NCBI GenBank assembly: GCA_037439425.1
Contig: JBBIWA010000005.1
Span: 1 to 64,000 of the forward strand
Reading direction: 5' to 3'
Origin: JBBIWA01 sp037439425
Lineage (GTDB): Bacteria > Acidobacteriota > Blastocatellia > RBC074
DNA length: 64,000 nucleotides
Under the pieces are notes generated by a model. That model searched no databases. It was not told where the DNA came from and was given only the letters and a program-made list of their open reading frames with translations. The stretch's first letter is position 1. Every line of letters starts with the position of its first letter. The position numbers and the translations under genes are program-made. Below, one piece after another: positions 27,720 to 36,365 of this stretch.

Positions 27720-28455
27720 CTGGACTGAGCCTGTGTTTCTGAGACTTAAATTTCCATAGAGCAAGCGGCTCGATCTCTTTAGACATACCTACAACAATAA
27801 GCTCCCGGACCCGCATCAAGGACGGCCTTTCAGGGGAGCATTCGTAGCTGGGATGATGAGAATTACTTCTGCGAAGCGACCGGAGGCGCACCTCCCCTGA
27901 GGAGGTCTGTAGCCAGAGGCAGCCAGCGGTCAACCTTGAATAATCACTGAGCCTGGAAAATAACTTGAAGTGGCAGCCCGTGCCTTTTACGAAGAAGAAA
28001 CCGCCCGTGCCTTACTGATTTAGGCGCGAGCTGGAGCAGGAGATTACTTCGTGGCTTTACGAGCGGATCGCTTTGAGCAAGCAAGATGTCGTCACCCACA
28101 GAAGTTTTGCGCCACATAACGCTACTTCTGATGGTCTTTGAATGGCCAAGCTGGCAATTTCAGCAGACGGTGTTTGGAGTATCGCCTTCAGGCGGGCTTT
28201 TGGAACGGGCGTGACAGATCAGTAACGGCGAGCAGTAGCGAGCAGGACTCCCCTAAGCGAGCGTGGGCTCCCGTAAAAATAAAGAGATCCTCCAAGGGAA
28301 GCACCACTCGCTGCCGCTCGCGGTACCGAGCGGGCGCAGCAAGGCCCGGCTAAAGCCGGAACTGCGCAATCCTTTGCTGAATTTGCCAGATTGCTTTTTC
28401 AAATGCCCTGAGAAGTAGCAAACCATTCAAAGCATAACAAACAAGGAGAGCGGCT
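27720..28455. other. Intergenic region before the first TonB-dependent receptor
   Basis: About 735 bases with no credible gene. It holds small dyads (CCTCCCCTGAGGAGG near 27890, CCGGCTAAAGCCGG near 28350) and a G+C-rich patch (GTAACGGCGAGCAGTAGCGAGCAGGACTC near 28220) that recalls the inverted-repeat element at 33918-34071. AAGGAGAGCGG just before 28456 is the ribosome-binding site of the receptor gene. No promoter is evident. Confidence 0.5.
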
Positions 28456-31400
28456 ATGAATCCGAAACCCACCTTCCTGAGTCTTCAATTTACGCTTGGC
28501 TGCCTGGGACTAGCGGTACTACTAATGCTGCTTATGCCGCAGGGCAGTCAGGCGCAAGTGCTTTACGGTTCAATCACGGGTAACGTGAGGGATGCCAACG
28601 GAGCAGCCATTCCCGGCGCTACTGTCACCATCATCCACAACGAAACTAACCAATCTCGCTCCACGGTCACTGATGGGAGTGGGAATTATCACTTTCCCAC
28701 CGTTCAAACGGGAACTTACACGCTGAAGGTCAGCCAGCAAGGGTTTAAGACTTACTCCAAACAGGACGTCGTGGTGACGCTCAACAGTGTCACTCGCGTA
28801 GACATTACGCCTGAGGTGGGCGAGGTCACAGAAACAGTCGTCATCACGGCCGAGGCTCCTCAGCTGCAGACCGACCGCGCCGAAGTGCGCGCTGAGTTGA
28901 ATGAGCGGACACTGGTGAATCTGCCAGTGCCTCTGGGGCGTAACTACCAAAACCTCTTCAAGACTTTGCCTGGCATTACACCGCCCGAGAATGCGCACTC
29001 GATCCCCTCCAATCCCTCGCGCTCGATGGTGTTCAACGTCAACGGCACCAGCCGCAGCTCCAATAACACCCGCATTGACGGTGTCAGCACCACTAACATC
29101 TGGCTGCCGCACGTCACGGGCTACGTTCCGGCGCTGGAGTCAATCGAGGTGGTCAACGTGGTGACCAATAGTTTTGATGCGGAGCAAGGGCTGGCTGGCG
29201 GCGCAGCCATCAATGTGCAGATCAAGAGCGGGACCAATGAATTTCGCGGCTCAGCCTTCGGCTATCACCACAACCAACACCTGCGCGCCAGAAACTTCTT
29301 CCTTCCACCCACCGAAAAGAAGGGGAAGTTCATCTATAACCAGTACGGTGGCACGCTTGGGGGGCCGATCAAGCGGGACAAGCTCTTCTTTTTTGTGAGC
29401 TACGAAGGCACCAATGATCGGGAAAATGTCGGGCGCATCGGCAGCGTTCCCACAGCAGCGATGCGCACGGGCGATCTTTCAGCTTCTCCTACGCCGATCT
29501 ATGATCCCGCAACGGGCAATTTCAACGGCACGGGACGGACGCAATTTCCTGGGAACATCATTCCAGCCGATCGTATTGACCCGATCGTGAAGAAGATCAT
29601 TGCGCTCATCCCACTGCCCAATCTGCCGAGCGCCACTCCGGAGCAGAACAACTACTTCGCCACAGCGCCATTTAAGTTTGACCGCTGGACGATTGACAGC
29701 AAAGTCAACTGGACGGTCAGCTCGAAGTTCAATATGTGGGGGCGCTACAGCATCCTGAACTTCGATACCTTCCAGGGCACTTTCTTCGGCAGGGAGCTGG
29801 GCGGTGTGACCATCAGCACCGGCACGGCCAATCCGGGCCACGGCTTCGGCAAGACGCACAACTATTCAGTAGGTGGGGTTTACACCTTCTCGCCCAACTT
29901 CGTCGTGGATGCTAACTTCGGTTATGTCAAGATGGGCCAGAACGTCGAGCACGAGCGGATAGATGAAAAGATCGGGCTGGATTTTCTGGGTATTCCCGGA
30001 ACCAACGGCAAGTTTCGCTTCGAGGGGGGCTGGCCACGCTTCGATGTCAGCGGCTTCAACACCTACGGCGTGGTCGAGACTTATATGCCCTATTTCCGCA
30101 ACGATAACCAGTACCAGATCGTAGCCAACGCCAACTGGCTCAAAGGGACGCACAACATCCGCTTTGGGATGGACTTCTACCACCAGGCAATGAACCATAC
30201 GCAGCCGGAGTGGACCGGCGGCGGAACTTCACATGGCGCGCGCGGTGGTTTCAGCTTTGCCTCAGGTCCGACGCAGTTGTGCACCGCGGTGAGCAGCAGT
30301 GGCAGTTGCACGCGGACCAGCCAGAATTCCCCCTACAACAGTTGGGCAACCTTCCTGCTTGGGTTGCCGACCAGTGCAGGTAAGCTTAATCAAACTGTCG
30401 AGGTCTACACGACACGCAACAACCAATACAGCTTCTATATTCGCGATCAGTGGCAACTCAATCCGAAACTGACCTTCTCCTATGGCACGCGCTGGGAGTA
30501 CTTCCCAGTCTCGACGCGCGCCGATCGCGGGCTGGAGCGCTACAACATCAATACCAACAAAATGGAGATTGGCGGCGTCGGCCCAATTCCGAAAGACCTC
30601 GGCGTCAAAGTTAGTAAGACGATGTTTGCGCCGCGCTTCGGATTAGCTTATCGTCCGACTTCCACCTTCGTCGTGCGCCTGGGCTACGGTATCACCAATG
30701 ATCCGTATGCGCTGGCTCGACCCCTGAGAACCAATCCGCCGATCTTGATCAACTTCAACCTCCAGCAGCCCAATTCGCTGCAACCAGCGAGCCGGCTCAG
30801 AGACGGCTTGCCGATCGTTCCAGTGCCGGACTTCAGCAGCGGCCTGCTTGACCTGGCGGGCAATATCGCGGTGACCACACTGCCCGATGAGTTCAAGCGC
30901 GGCTATATTCAGTCCTGGAACCTGGCGTTGCAAAAAGAACTGAAGTGGGGCTGGGTGGGCGAAGTCGCTTATGTCGGCACACGGCAAATCAGGCAGCTTG
31001 GGTTCGAGCAACTCAACTGGTCGCCCATCGGCGGTGGACGCACTGGCCGGCAGTTGTTCGCCAAATTCGGCCGAGATGCTTCCACCACGCGCGTCGGGCC
31101 GATTGGCGGTAGCGAGTACAATGCGTTGCAAGCGCGGCTGGATCATCGCTTCCGCAACGGGTATCAGGTTGGGGTGAGCTATACCTGGTCGAAGTCCATT
31201 GGGATTGCCGGTGCCGATAATAGCGATGGATCGCCGCGCATCAAGATCCCCGAGTTCTATCACCTGAATCGCGCGTTGAGCGGTTTCGACCGGACACATA
31301 ACCTGCAAATCACTAACATCGTGGAGTCTCCCTTTGGCAAAGGGAAGCGCTGGCTCAATAACGGCGGCTTCCTCTCAGCGCTCTTGGGTGGTTGGCAGAT

Positions 31401-31839
31401 CAACAACATCCTGAGCTTCTACAGTGGACGGCCCTTCGATGTCACAGCCTCCGGCACGGCATTGAACGCGCCAGAAAGCGCGCAGCGAGCTGATCTGGTC
31501 AAACCCAAGGTGGAGATTCTCGGTGGGGTTGGAAGAGGGCAGAAGTATTTCGATACGACTGCCTTCGCTAACGTAACCGAGGCACGCTTTGGCACCGCTG
31601 CCTGGGGCATCTTGCGCGGGCCGGGTGTGGCCAACTGGGATTTCGGACTCTTCCGCAAGTTCCAGCTCAGCGAGCGCTTTGATCTGCAGTTCCGGATGGA
31701 AGCGTTCAACTTCACCAACACGCCGAAATTCGGCCAACCGAATGGGAGCGTGACCAGCAGTAGTTTCGGAGAGATTAGCAGCACTGATCCCAACCAGCCT
31801 GAACGGCAGTTCCGCTTTGGGCTGCGGATTGGTTTCTGA
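28456..31839 (+). CDS. TonB-dependent receptor with N-terminal carboxypeptidase-regulatory-like domain
   Basis: A 1127-residue outer-membrane protein. A signal peptide (cleavage near SQAQ, residue 33) is followed by a CarboxypepD_reg-like Ig domain (about 36-115: GSITGNVRDANGAAIPGATV), a plug domain (to about 270) and a long beta-barrel that ends in aromatic FRFGLRIGF, as expected for BAM-dependent insertion. Acidobacteriota carry many such receptors, typically for oligosaccharide or other large-nutrient import. No SusD-like partner gene is adjacent. It is monocistronic, with a repeat-rich region after it. Substrate unknown; proximity to iolB and to the oxidoreductase/PmoA-like pair suggests sugars or polyols. 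Confidence 0.9.
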   Translation: MNPKPTFLSLQFTLGCLGLAVLLMLLMPQGSQAQVLYGSITGNVRDANGAAIPGATVTIIHNETNQSRSTVTDGSGNYHFPTVQTGTYTLKVSQQGFKTYSKQDVVVTLNSVTRVDITPEVGEVTETVVITAEAPQLQTDRAEVRAELNERTLVNLPVPLGRNYQNLFKTLPGITPPENAHSIPSNPSRSMVFNVNGTSRSSNNTRIDGVSTTNIWLPHVTGYVPALESIEVVNVVTNSFDAEQGLAGGAAINVQIKSGTNEFRGSAFGYHHNQHLRARNFFLPPTEKKGKFIYNQYGGTLGGPIKRDKLFFFVSYEGTNDRENVGRIGSVPTAAMRTGDLSASPTPIYDPATGNFNGTGRTQFPGNIIPADRIDPIVKKIIALIPLPNLPSATPEQNNYFATAPFKFDRWTIDSKVNWTVSSKFNMWGRYSILNFDTFQGTFFGRELGGVTISTGTANPGHGFGKTHNYSVGGVYTFSPNFVVDANFGYVKMGQNVEHERIDEKIGLDFLGIPGTNGKFRFEGGWPRFDVSGFNTYGVVETYMPYFRNDNQYQIVANANWLKGTHNIRFGMDFYHQAMNHTQPEWTGGGTSHGARGGFSFASGPTQLCTAVSSSGSCTRTSQNSPYNSWATFLLGLPTSAGKLNQTVEVYTTRNNQYSFYIRDQWQLNPKLTFSYGTRWEYFPVSTRADRGLERYNINTNKMEIGGVGPIPKDLGVKVSKTMFAPRFGLAYRPTSTFVVRLGYGITNDPYALARPLRTNPPILINFNLQQPNSLQPASRLRDGLPIVPVPDFSSGLLDLAGNIAVTTLPDEFKRGYIQSWNLALQKELKWGWVGEVAYVGTRQIRQLGFEQLNWSPIGGGRTGRQLFAKFGRDASTTRVGPIGGSEYNALQARLDHRFRNGYQVGVSYTWSKSIGIAGADNSDGSPRIKIPEFYHLNRALSGFDRTHNLQITNIVESPFGKGKRWLNNGGFLSALLGGWQINNILSFYSGRPFDVTASGTALNAPESAQRADLVKPKVEILGGVGRGQKYFDTTAFANVTEARFGTAAWGILRGPGVANWDFGLFRKFQLSERFDLQFRMEAFNFTNTPKFGQPNGSVTSSSFGEISSTDPNQPERQFRFGLRIGF

Positions 31840-32401
31840 GGATCCGGCTACTGGTGTAGGAATGTGTATAAATAATGTGTATAAATAATGAAGAGAGAGG
31901 AAGGCGGAACAGAGGAGAAAGGCATCCCCCCTCTGCTTTGCGCTTTCGGTTTGTTTCGTCTTCTCCTGCGGAAAATCCCTGGAGAGCGCACGCATCCTTG
32001 CGTGCCGATCTTCGTTAAGTAGGTTGTTGCCTTCAGAGCAGGCACGCTAGAAGCGTGCGCTCCCAGGTTTTCATCGCTTTCAGGGCGTCGTCCGTGACAG
32101 CATAAACGACCCCTGCGGAAAATCCCTGGGTAGGCACGCCGGAGGCGTGCCTACCCAGGGGGTCTCACTATTTCTGGGTGTCTTCATTGAAGACATAAAT
32201 GACCCCTTGGAAGATCCTGGGAGCTGCACGCATCCTTGCATGCTAGTCTTCGTTAAGCAGGTTACTACTGGAGACCGAGCACGCTAGATCAGCGTGCGCT
32301 CCCAGGTCTTCATCTTCATCAGGGCGTCGCGCGAGCGACATGAACACGAGTGAATGATTCCTTCTGGAAGTCTGGCACGGGGTTCAGCGAGCTGATCGGA
32401 T
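31840..32401. other. Intergenic region dominated by repeat family A
   Basis: About 560 bases. A direct repeat, ATGTGTATAAATA, occurs twice at 31862-31890. Three family A units fill 31963-32310. No gene is supported on either strand. Confidence 0.6.
31963..32310. repeat. Dispersed repeat family A, cluster of three units
   Basis: Unit 1 (31963-32072) has both ends: GCGGAAAATCCCTGG then CGCACGCATCCTTGCGTGCC on the left, and GGCACGCTAGAAGCGTGCGC then TCCCAGG on the right, about 110 bases apart. The internal GTCTTCGTTAAG-like core is shared with other copies. Unit 2 (32112-32161) is a compact palindrome, CCCTGGGTAGGCACGCCGGA mirrored by GGCGTGCCTACCCAGGG. Unit 3 (32207-32309) repeats the structure of unit 1. 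The cluster separates the receptor gene from the TPR gene. Confidence 0.8.
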
Positions 32402-33913
32402 ATGACAATCGAAAGCCGGAAGATGCGGATTGGTTTGGGGATTGGTAACGCTGGCTGCGTGTCTCCTGTTGCAAGCGGCTCAATACGAAGCTCAACGGCA
32501 ACCTTGGTTGTCGCAGTTTTCTGCCTCTATGGTTTCTCTCTGACGCTGTGCGCCCAAACGCTGCCTGAATTGCCGCCGGTGGTTTTTGATAACTTTGGGC
32601 CAGGAATCAGGGAACAAGTGCATAAGGCTTATGCTGATGCTCAGGCCAAGCCGCGAGACGCAGAAGCCGCCGGGCACCTAGGCATGATACTGCACACTTA
32701 CGAGCAGTATGAGTTTGCTGCCGTCTGTTATGAACGGGCGCGCCTCTTGGCGCCGCATGAGTTTCGCTGGATCTATTACCTTGGAATAGTTCAGGCTGCT
32801 CGGGGCAATCACCGCGAGGCAGTAGCCGCCTTCAAAGAAGCGCTCCAGCGCCAGGTTGACTATCTCCCGGCTCAACTGCGATTGGCTGATTCGTTGTTTG
32901 CTCTCGGGAACTTGGGCGAGAGTCAGCAGTTTTATGAAGCAGTAGCGAAGAGGAATGCAGCAATAGCTCAGGCTCAGTACGGATTGGGCAGAATTAAAAC
33001 CGCCAGGGGCGAGCCTGCCGCCGGGGTCGAGCATTACCGCAAGGCACTCGAATCATTTCAGGAGTACGGCGCGGCGCACTATGCTCTGGGGTTGGCTCTC
33101 CGCGATCTGGGGCAAACTGACAAGGCCAAGGAACATTTAGCTCTTTCACAGAAGTACAAATACCAGCGGCCACCGCTGCCAGACCCCTTACTTGCTGCGA
33201 TTGCGGAATTGAACAAGGCCGGGACTGAGGTTCTCAAGCGTGCAGTCATGCTGGAGAGCGCTGGACAGATTGCAGAGTCCATCGCTGAACACGAGCGCGC
33301 GCTGGAGCTCAATCCCAACCTCGTGCAGGCGTATATAAATCTGATCTCGCTTTATGGCCGGAAGGGAGAGGTTGAGAAAGCGGCGCAAGCTTATCGCGCT
33401 GTGATTGCTCTCAATCCCAACCTGGCCGACAGTCACTATAACTACGGGGTGTTGCTGGCCGAGCAAGGGCGCTACAGCGAAGCCGCGCAGGCCTTTCATC
33501 GCAGCTTGCAAATCAATCCCTTCCATCCGGAAGCCCATCACAATTACGCTGTGATGATCGAGCGTGAAGGGCGATTGGAGGAAGCGGCTGAGCATTATCG
33601 CAAAGCGCTGGAGAATAAACCCGGCCATAGGTTGGCTCACTTCCATCTCGGCAGGATCCTGGTCAATCAGGGCAGGCTGGCGGAAGCTATCGAGCATTTT
33701 CAACAGACGCTGATGCCGGAAGATGAAAATACTCCCCGCTTTTTGTACGCTCTGGGTGCGACCTATGCCCGGGCCGGGGATAAACAACAGAGCATTCATT
33801 ACCTGCGCGAGGCGCTGAAGCGGGCAGCGGCGTTAGGGCAAACGCAGTTGGTGAGGAGCATCGAGAAAGACCTGCGCACCCTTGAGCAAGCTGTGGAAAA
33901 GGCAAAACCATAA
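32402..33913 (+). CDS. Exported TPR repeat protein
   Basis: A 503-residue protein. A hydrophobic segment (about 37-50, TLVVAVFCLYGFSLTLCAQ) after a basic N-terminus looks like a signal peptide. About ten tetratricopeptide repeats follow between residues 75 and 490, with patterns such as YYLGIVQAARGNHREAV and HYNYGVLLAEQGRYSEAAQA. It lacks any catalytic domain and probably works as a periplasmic scaffold. The ATG at 32402 is used; a second ATG 7 codons later is possible. It lies in the same direction as the flanking receptors but is isolated from them by repeat elements, including a strong inverted repeat immediately after its stop. Confidence 0.8.
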   Translation: MTIESRKMRIGLGIGNAGCVSPVASGSIRSSTATLVVAVFCLYGFSLTLCAQTLPELPPVVFDNFGPGIREQVHKAYADAQAKPRDAEAAGHLGMILHTYEQYEFAAVCYERARLLAPHEFRWIYYLGIVQAARGNHREAVAAFKEALQRQVDYLPAQLRLADSLFALGNLGESQQFYEAVAKRNAAIAQAQYGLGRIKTARGEPAAGVEHYRKALESFQEYGAAHYALGLALRDLGQTDKAKEHLALSQKYKYQRPPLPDPLLAAIAELNKAGTEVLKRAVMLESAGQIAESIAEHERALELNPNLVQAYINLISLYGRKGEVEKAAQAYRAVIALNPNLADSHYNYGVLLAEQGRYSEAAQAFHRSLQINPFHPEAHHNYAVMIEREGRLEEAAEHYRKALENKPGHRLAHFHLGRILVNQGRLAEAIEHFQQTLMPEDENTPRFLYALGATYARAGDKQQSIHYLREALKRAAALGQTQLVRSIEKDLRTLEQAVEKAKP

Positions 33914-33917
33914 AGGA

Positions 33918-34071
33918 TGCGGCTCTTTTAAGACGACAGGCTCACATGAATCAGTAGCGGCGAGCGGCGTGCGAGCGTCGCTTGTGAGCAGCGCTTCAGT
34001 GGACAAACACGCTCGTAGCGGCTCGCCGCTCCTGACTCGGCGCGACTCGCTGTCGCTCTAAAAGAGCCGCA
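33918..34071. repeat. Large inverted-repeat element after the TPR gene
   Basis: Outer arms TGCGGCTCTTTTA (33918-33930) and TAAAAGAGCCGCA (34059-34071) are perfect inverses. The pairing continues inward (CGACAG with CTGTCG), and a second dyad, AGTAGCGGCGAGCGGC with GCGGCTCGCCGCT, lies further in. The 154-base unit begins 5 bases after the TPR stop codon. It could be a MITE, or could end or protect the TPR transcript. Confidence 0.7.
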
Positions 34072-34535
34072 CCCGACCAGAAATCGGGTCAGCCCTCGGG
34101 ACTAAGAGAGCGACTTGTGCTAGTTGAAAAATGCCACGTGCTTGTCACCTGGATTGTTACCTTCACCGGCTACCCTCAGCCGCGACGCCCCTACAGGCCA
34201 CAAGCTTGCCTCGTGGAGTTTCACGCTGGCCGCTATGGTAGCCACGAAAATCCTATTGCGAATTGCGAAATGTAAATCCGAAATCCGAAATCCAATTGCG
34301 AACTGTGAATTGAAATTCCGAAACTCGCAATCCGCAATCCGACGTGAGAGGCCCCGACACCAGGTTGGGGCCTCCTCACCAGCTCAACTCCAGTCCAGTT
34401 TCAACTAGCGCAAGTCGTTAAGAAAGGCCAGGGTTAGGAACAGAAGAGCATCAGGTTTATTTCACGCACTGGGCGCGTTTTTCGGTTACAATAGCTGCGT
34501 CAGATCAATCTCGCAACGAATCGTCCGAGCGCATT
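34072..34535. other. Intergenic region before the broken AAA-ATPase gene
   Basis: It contains a partial copy of repeat family B (34199-34245), a run of near-identical AATTGCGAA/CCGAAATCCG words (34255-34345) of the kind also seen at 53783-53884, and a hairpin GAGGCCCC/GGGGCCTC at 34344-34379. No gene is visible. Confidence 0.55.
34344..34379. terminator. Hairpin, possible terminator
   Basis: GTGAGAGGCCCC pairs with GGGGCCTCCTCAC (8-bp core stem plus a flanking GTGA/TCAC after a 3-base bulge). It has no T-tract on either side, so terminator function is uncertain. Confidence 0.35.
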
Positions 34536-36164
34536 ATGAAATTTTTCAATACGGCCGGGCCCTGCGATCCGGCGCGCCATTACATGATCCCAGCCACCAG
34601 GCGGTTAGCTGATGAGCATGTCATGCGGCTGATCGAGCAACAGAGCTATTTCGTCTTGCATGCGCCGCGCCGGGTCGGGAAGACAACCGCGGTGCTCGAA
34701 CTGGCCCGAAATCTCACTGGGTCAGGGAAGTACATGGCGGCGAGAGTTTCAATGGAGGTCGGTCGAGGATTGACAGGCGATCTCGGAGCAGCGGAGCGAG
34801 CGATTCTGCATGACTGGCGCGCTGATTTGGAGTTTCAATTGCCGAATGAGTTGCTGCCGGCGGAGTGGCACGGGCAGAAGCCCCACGGGCAGAAACCCCA
34901 CAGGCGTTTCAATTGCCGAATGAGTTGCTGCCGGCGGAGTGGCCTGAAGCCCCCGAGGGGCGACAAATCGGAGCCGCGCTGGAGACCTGGGCGGCAGAGT
35001 TCTCCCCGTCCTCTGGTGGTCTTTCTGGACGAAATAGACGCGCTGGAAGACGAAATTTTGATTTCCGTGTTGCAGCAGTTGCGTTCAGGCTACAACCGCC
35101 GTCCGAGATTATTTCCGGCCTCACTCGCTCTGGTCGGATTGCGCGACGTGCGCGATTACAAAGTGATGTCCGGCGGCAGCGCGCGGCTGGGCACGCCCAG
35201 CCCGTTCAATATCGCAGTGCGGTCATTGACGCTGCGCAACTTCACCGCCGATGAGGTGAAGGAACTGCTCACCCAGCACACTGCCGAAACCGGCCAAGTC
35301 TTTACCGAAGCGGCGCTGCAACTGGTCTTCGAGCTGACGCAGGGACAGCCCTGGCTCGTCAATGCGCTGGCGAAAGTCTGCGTTGAGGAACTCGTCGAAG
35401 ATGTCAATCTGCCAGTTGAGGCTGAACACATCGAACAGGCAAAAGAGATCCTCATCGAGCGGCGGCAGACGCATCTCGATCAACTCGCCGACAAGTTGCG
35501 CTAGGAGCGGGTGCGGCGCGTGATCGAACCGATGCTGGCGGGTGAAACGCTAGGCAACGTACCAGAGGATGATCGCCAATACGTCATTGATCTCGGCCTG
35601 GTGCGACGCGATCCCATGGCGGGCCTGGTCATCGCCAATCCGATTTACCGCGAAGTGATTCCGCGCGCGCTGGCCGGTGGACCGCAAGATTCGTTGCCGT
35701 ATATTCAACCGGCGTGGTTGAAGGCAGATGGCAGTCTTGACGTAGAGAAACTGCTGGAGACATTTCTCGCCTTTTGGCGGCAGCACGGACAGCCGCTACT
35801 GCGCAGCGCGCCCTATCACGAGATCGCGCCGCACCTGGTGATGATGGCTTTTTTGCAGCGCGTGTGCAATCGCGGCGGGATACTGGAACGGGAGTACGCT
35901 ATCGGCAGCGAGCGCATGGATTTGTATCTGCGCTACGGCGAAGTGCGGCTCGGGATCGAATTGAAAGTCTGGCGCGACGGGCGGCGTGATCCGCTGGCGC
36001 GCGGCTTGGAGCAATTGGATGGCTATCTCAACGGGCTGGGTTTGGAAACGGGCTGGCTGGTGATCTTCGACCAGCGCTCCGGCTTGCCTGAGATCAGCGA
36101 GCGCACGACGACTGAACCTGCCCTGACGCCTTCCGGCCGCAAAGTCATTGTGATTCGCGCATAG
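34536..36164 (+). pseudogene. AAA-ATPase with PD-(D/E)XK-like C-terminus, interrupted by a stop and carrying an internal duplication
   Basis: The gene would encode about 540 residues: an AAA-like ATPase (Walker A APRRVGKTT at 43-51, Walker B VVFLDEID near 160) and a C-terminal nuclease-like domain with EREYAIGSERMDLYLRYG and LGIELKVW (D and ExK). An amber codon (35502-35504) follows DKLR, and the same frame resumes ERVRRVIEPMLAGE, so the stop splits it at codon 323. In addition, the 36 bases at 34833-34868 recur at 34907-34942 (offset 74). This puts about 32 codons out of frame until one extra base near 35003 restores it; the shifted frame reads FQLPNELLPAEWPEAPEGRQ. Compare the intact relative at 63119. 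It is probably inactive. Confidence 0.8.
34833..34942 (+). repeat. 74-base-offset direct duplication inside the AAA-ATPase gene
   Basis: The 36 bases TTTCAATTGCCGAATGAGTT... (34833-34868) are repeated exactly at 34907-34942. Between them are two tandem 15-base units beginning CACGGGCAGAA. A 74-base gain plus one further base equals 25 codons, so the frame is lost and then regained. Confidence 0.85.
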
Positions 36165-36365
36165 TCAAAAAGGTGGAACTCCAAATGAACTTCAAACAGT
36201 AGACGCAAGCTGGGATGGAAACGCTGACGCAAGGAGGCTGGAGATCAACTCAGGCTCTTAAAGCGTCAATCATCGTGAACCTGTTCGGACAAGCAGGTCT
36301 CTTACATCCGGTTTCCAACAATCAACAGGCACGCCTTTTATCGGGCGTTTGCAAAGGAGGAATTT

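Noticed and set aside
31375..31995. Minus-strand frame across the end of the TonB receptor gene
   Set aside because: A shadow of the receptor barrel and of a family A repeat; no own motif.
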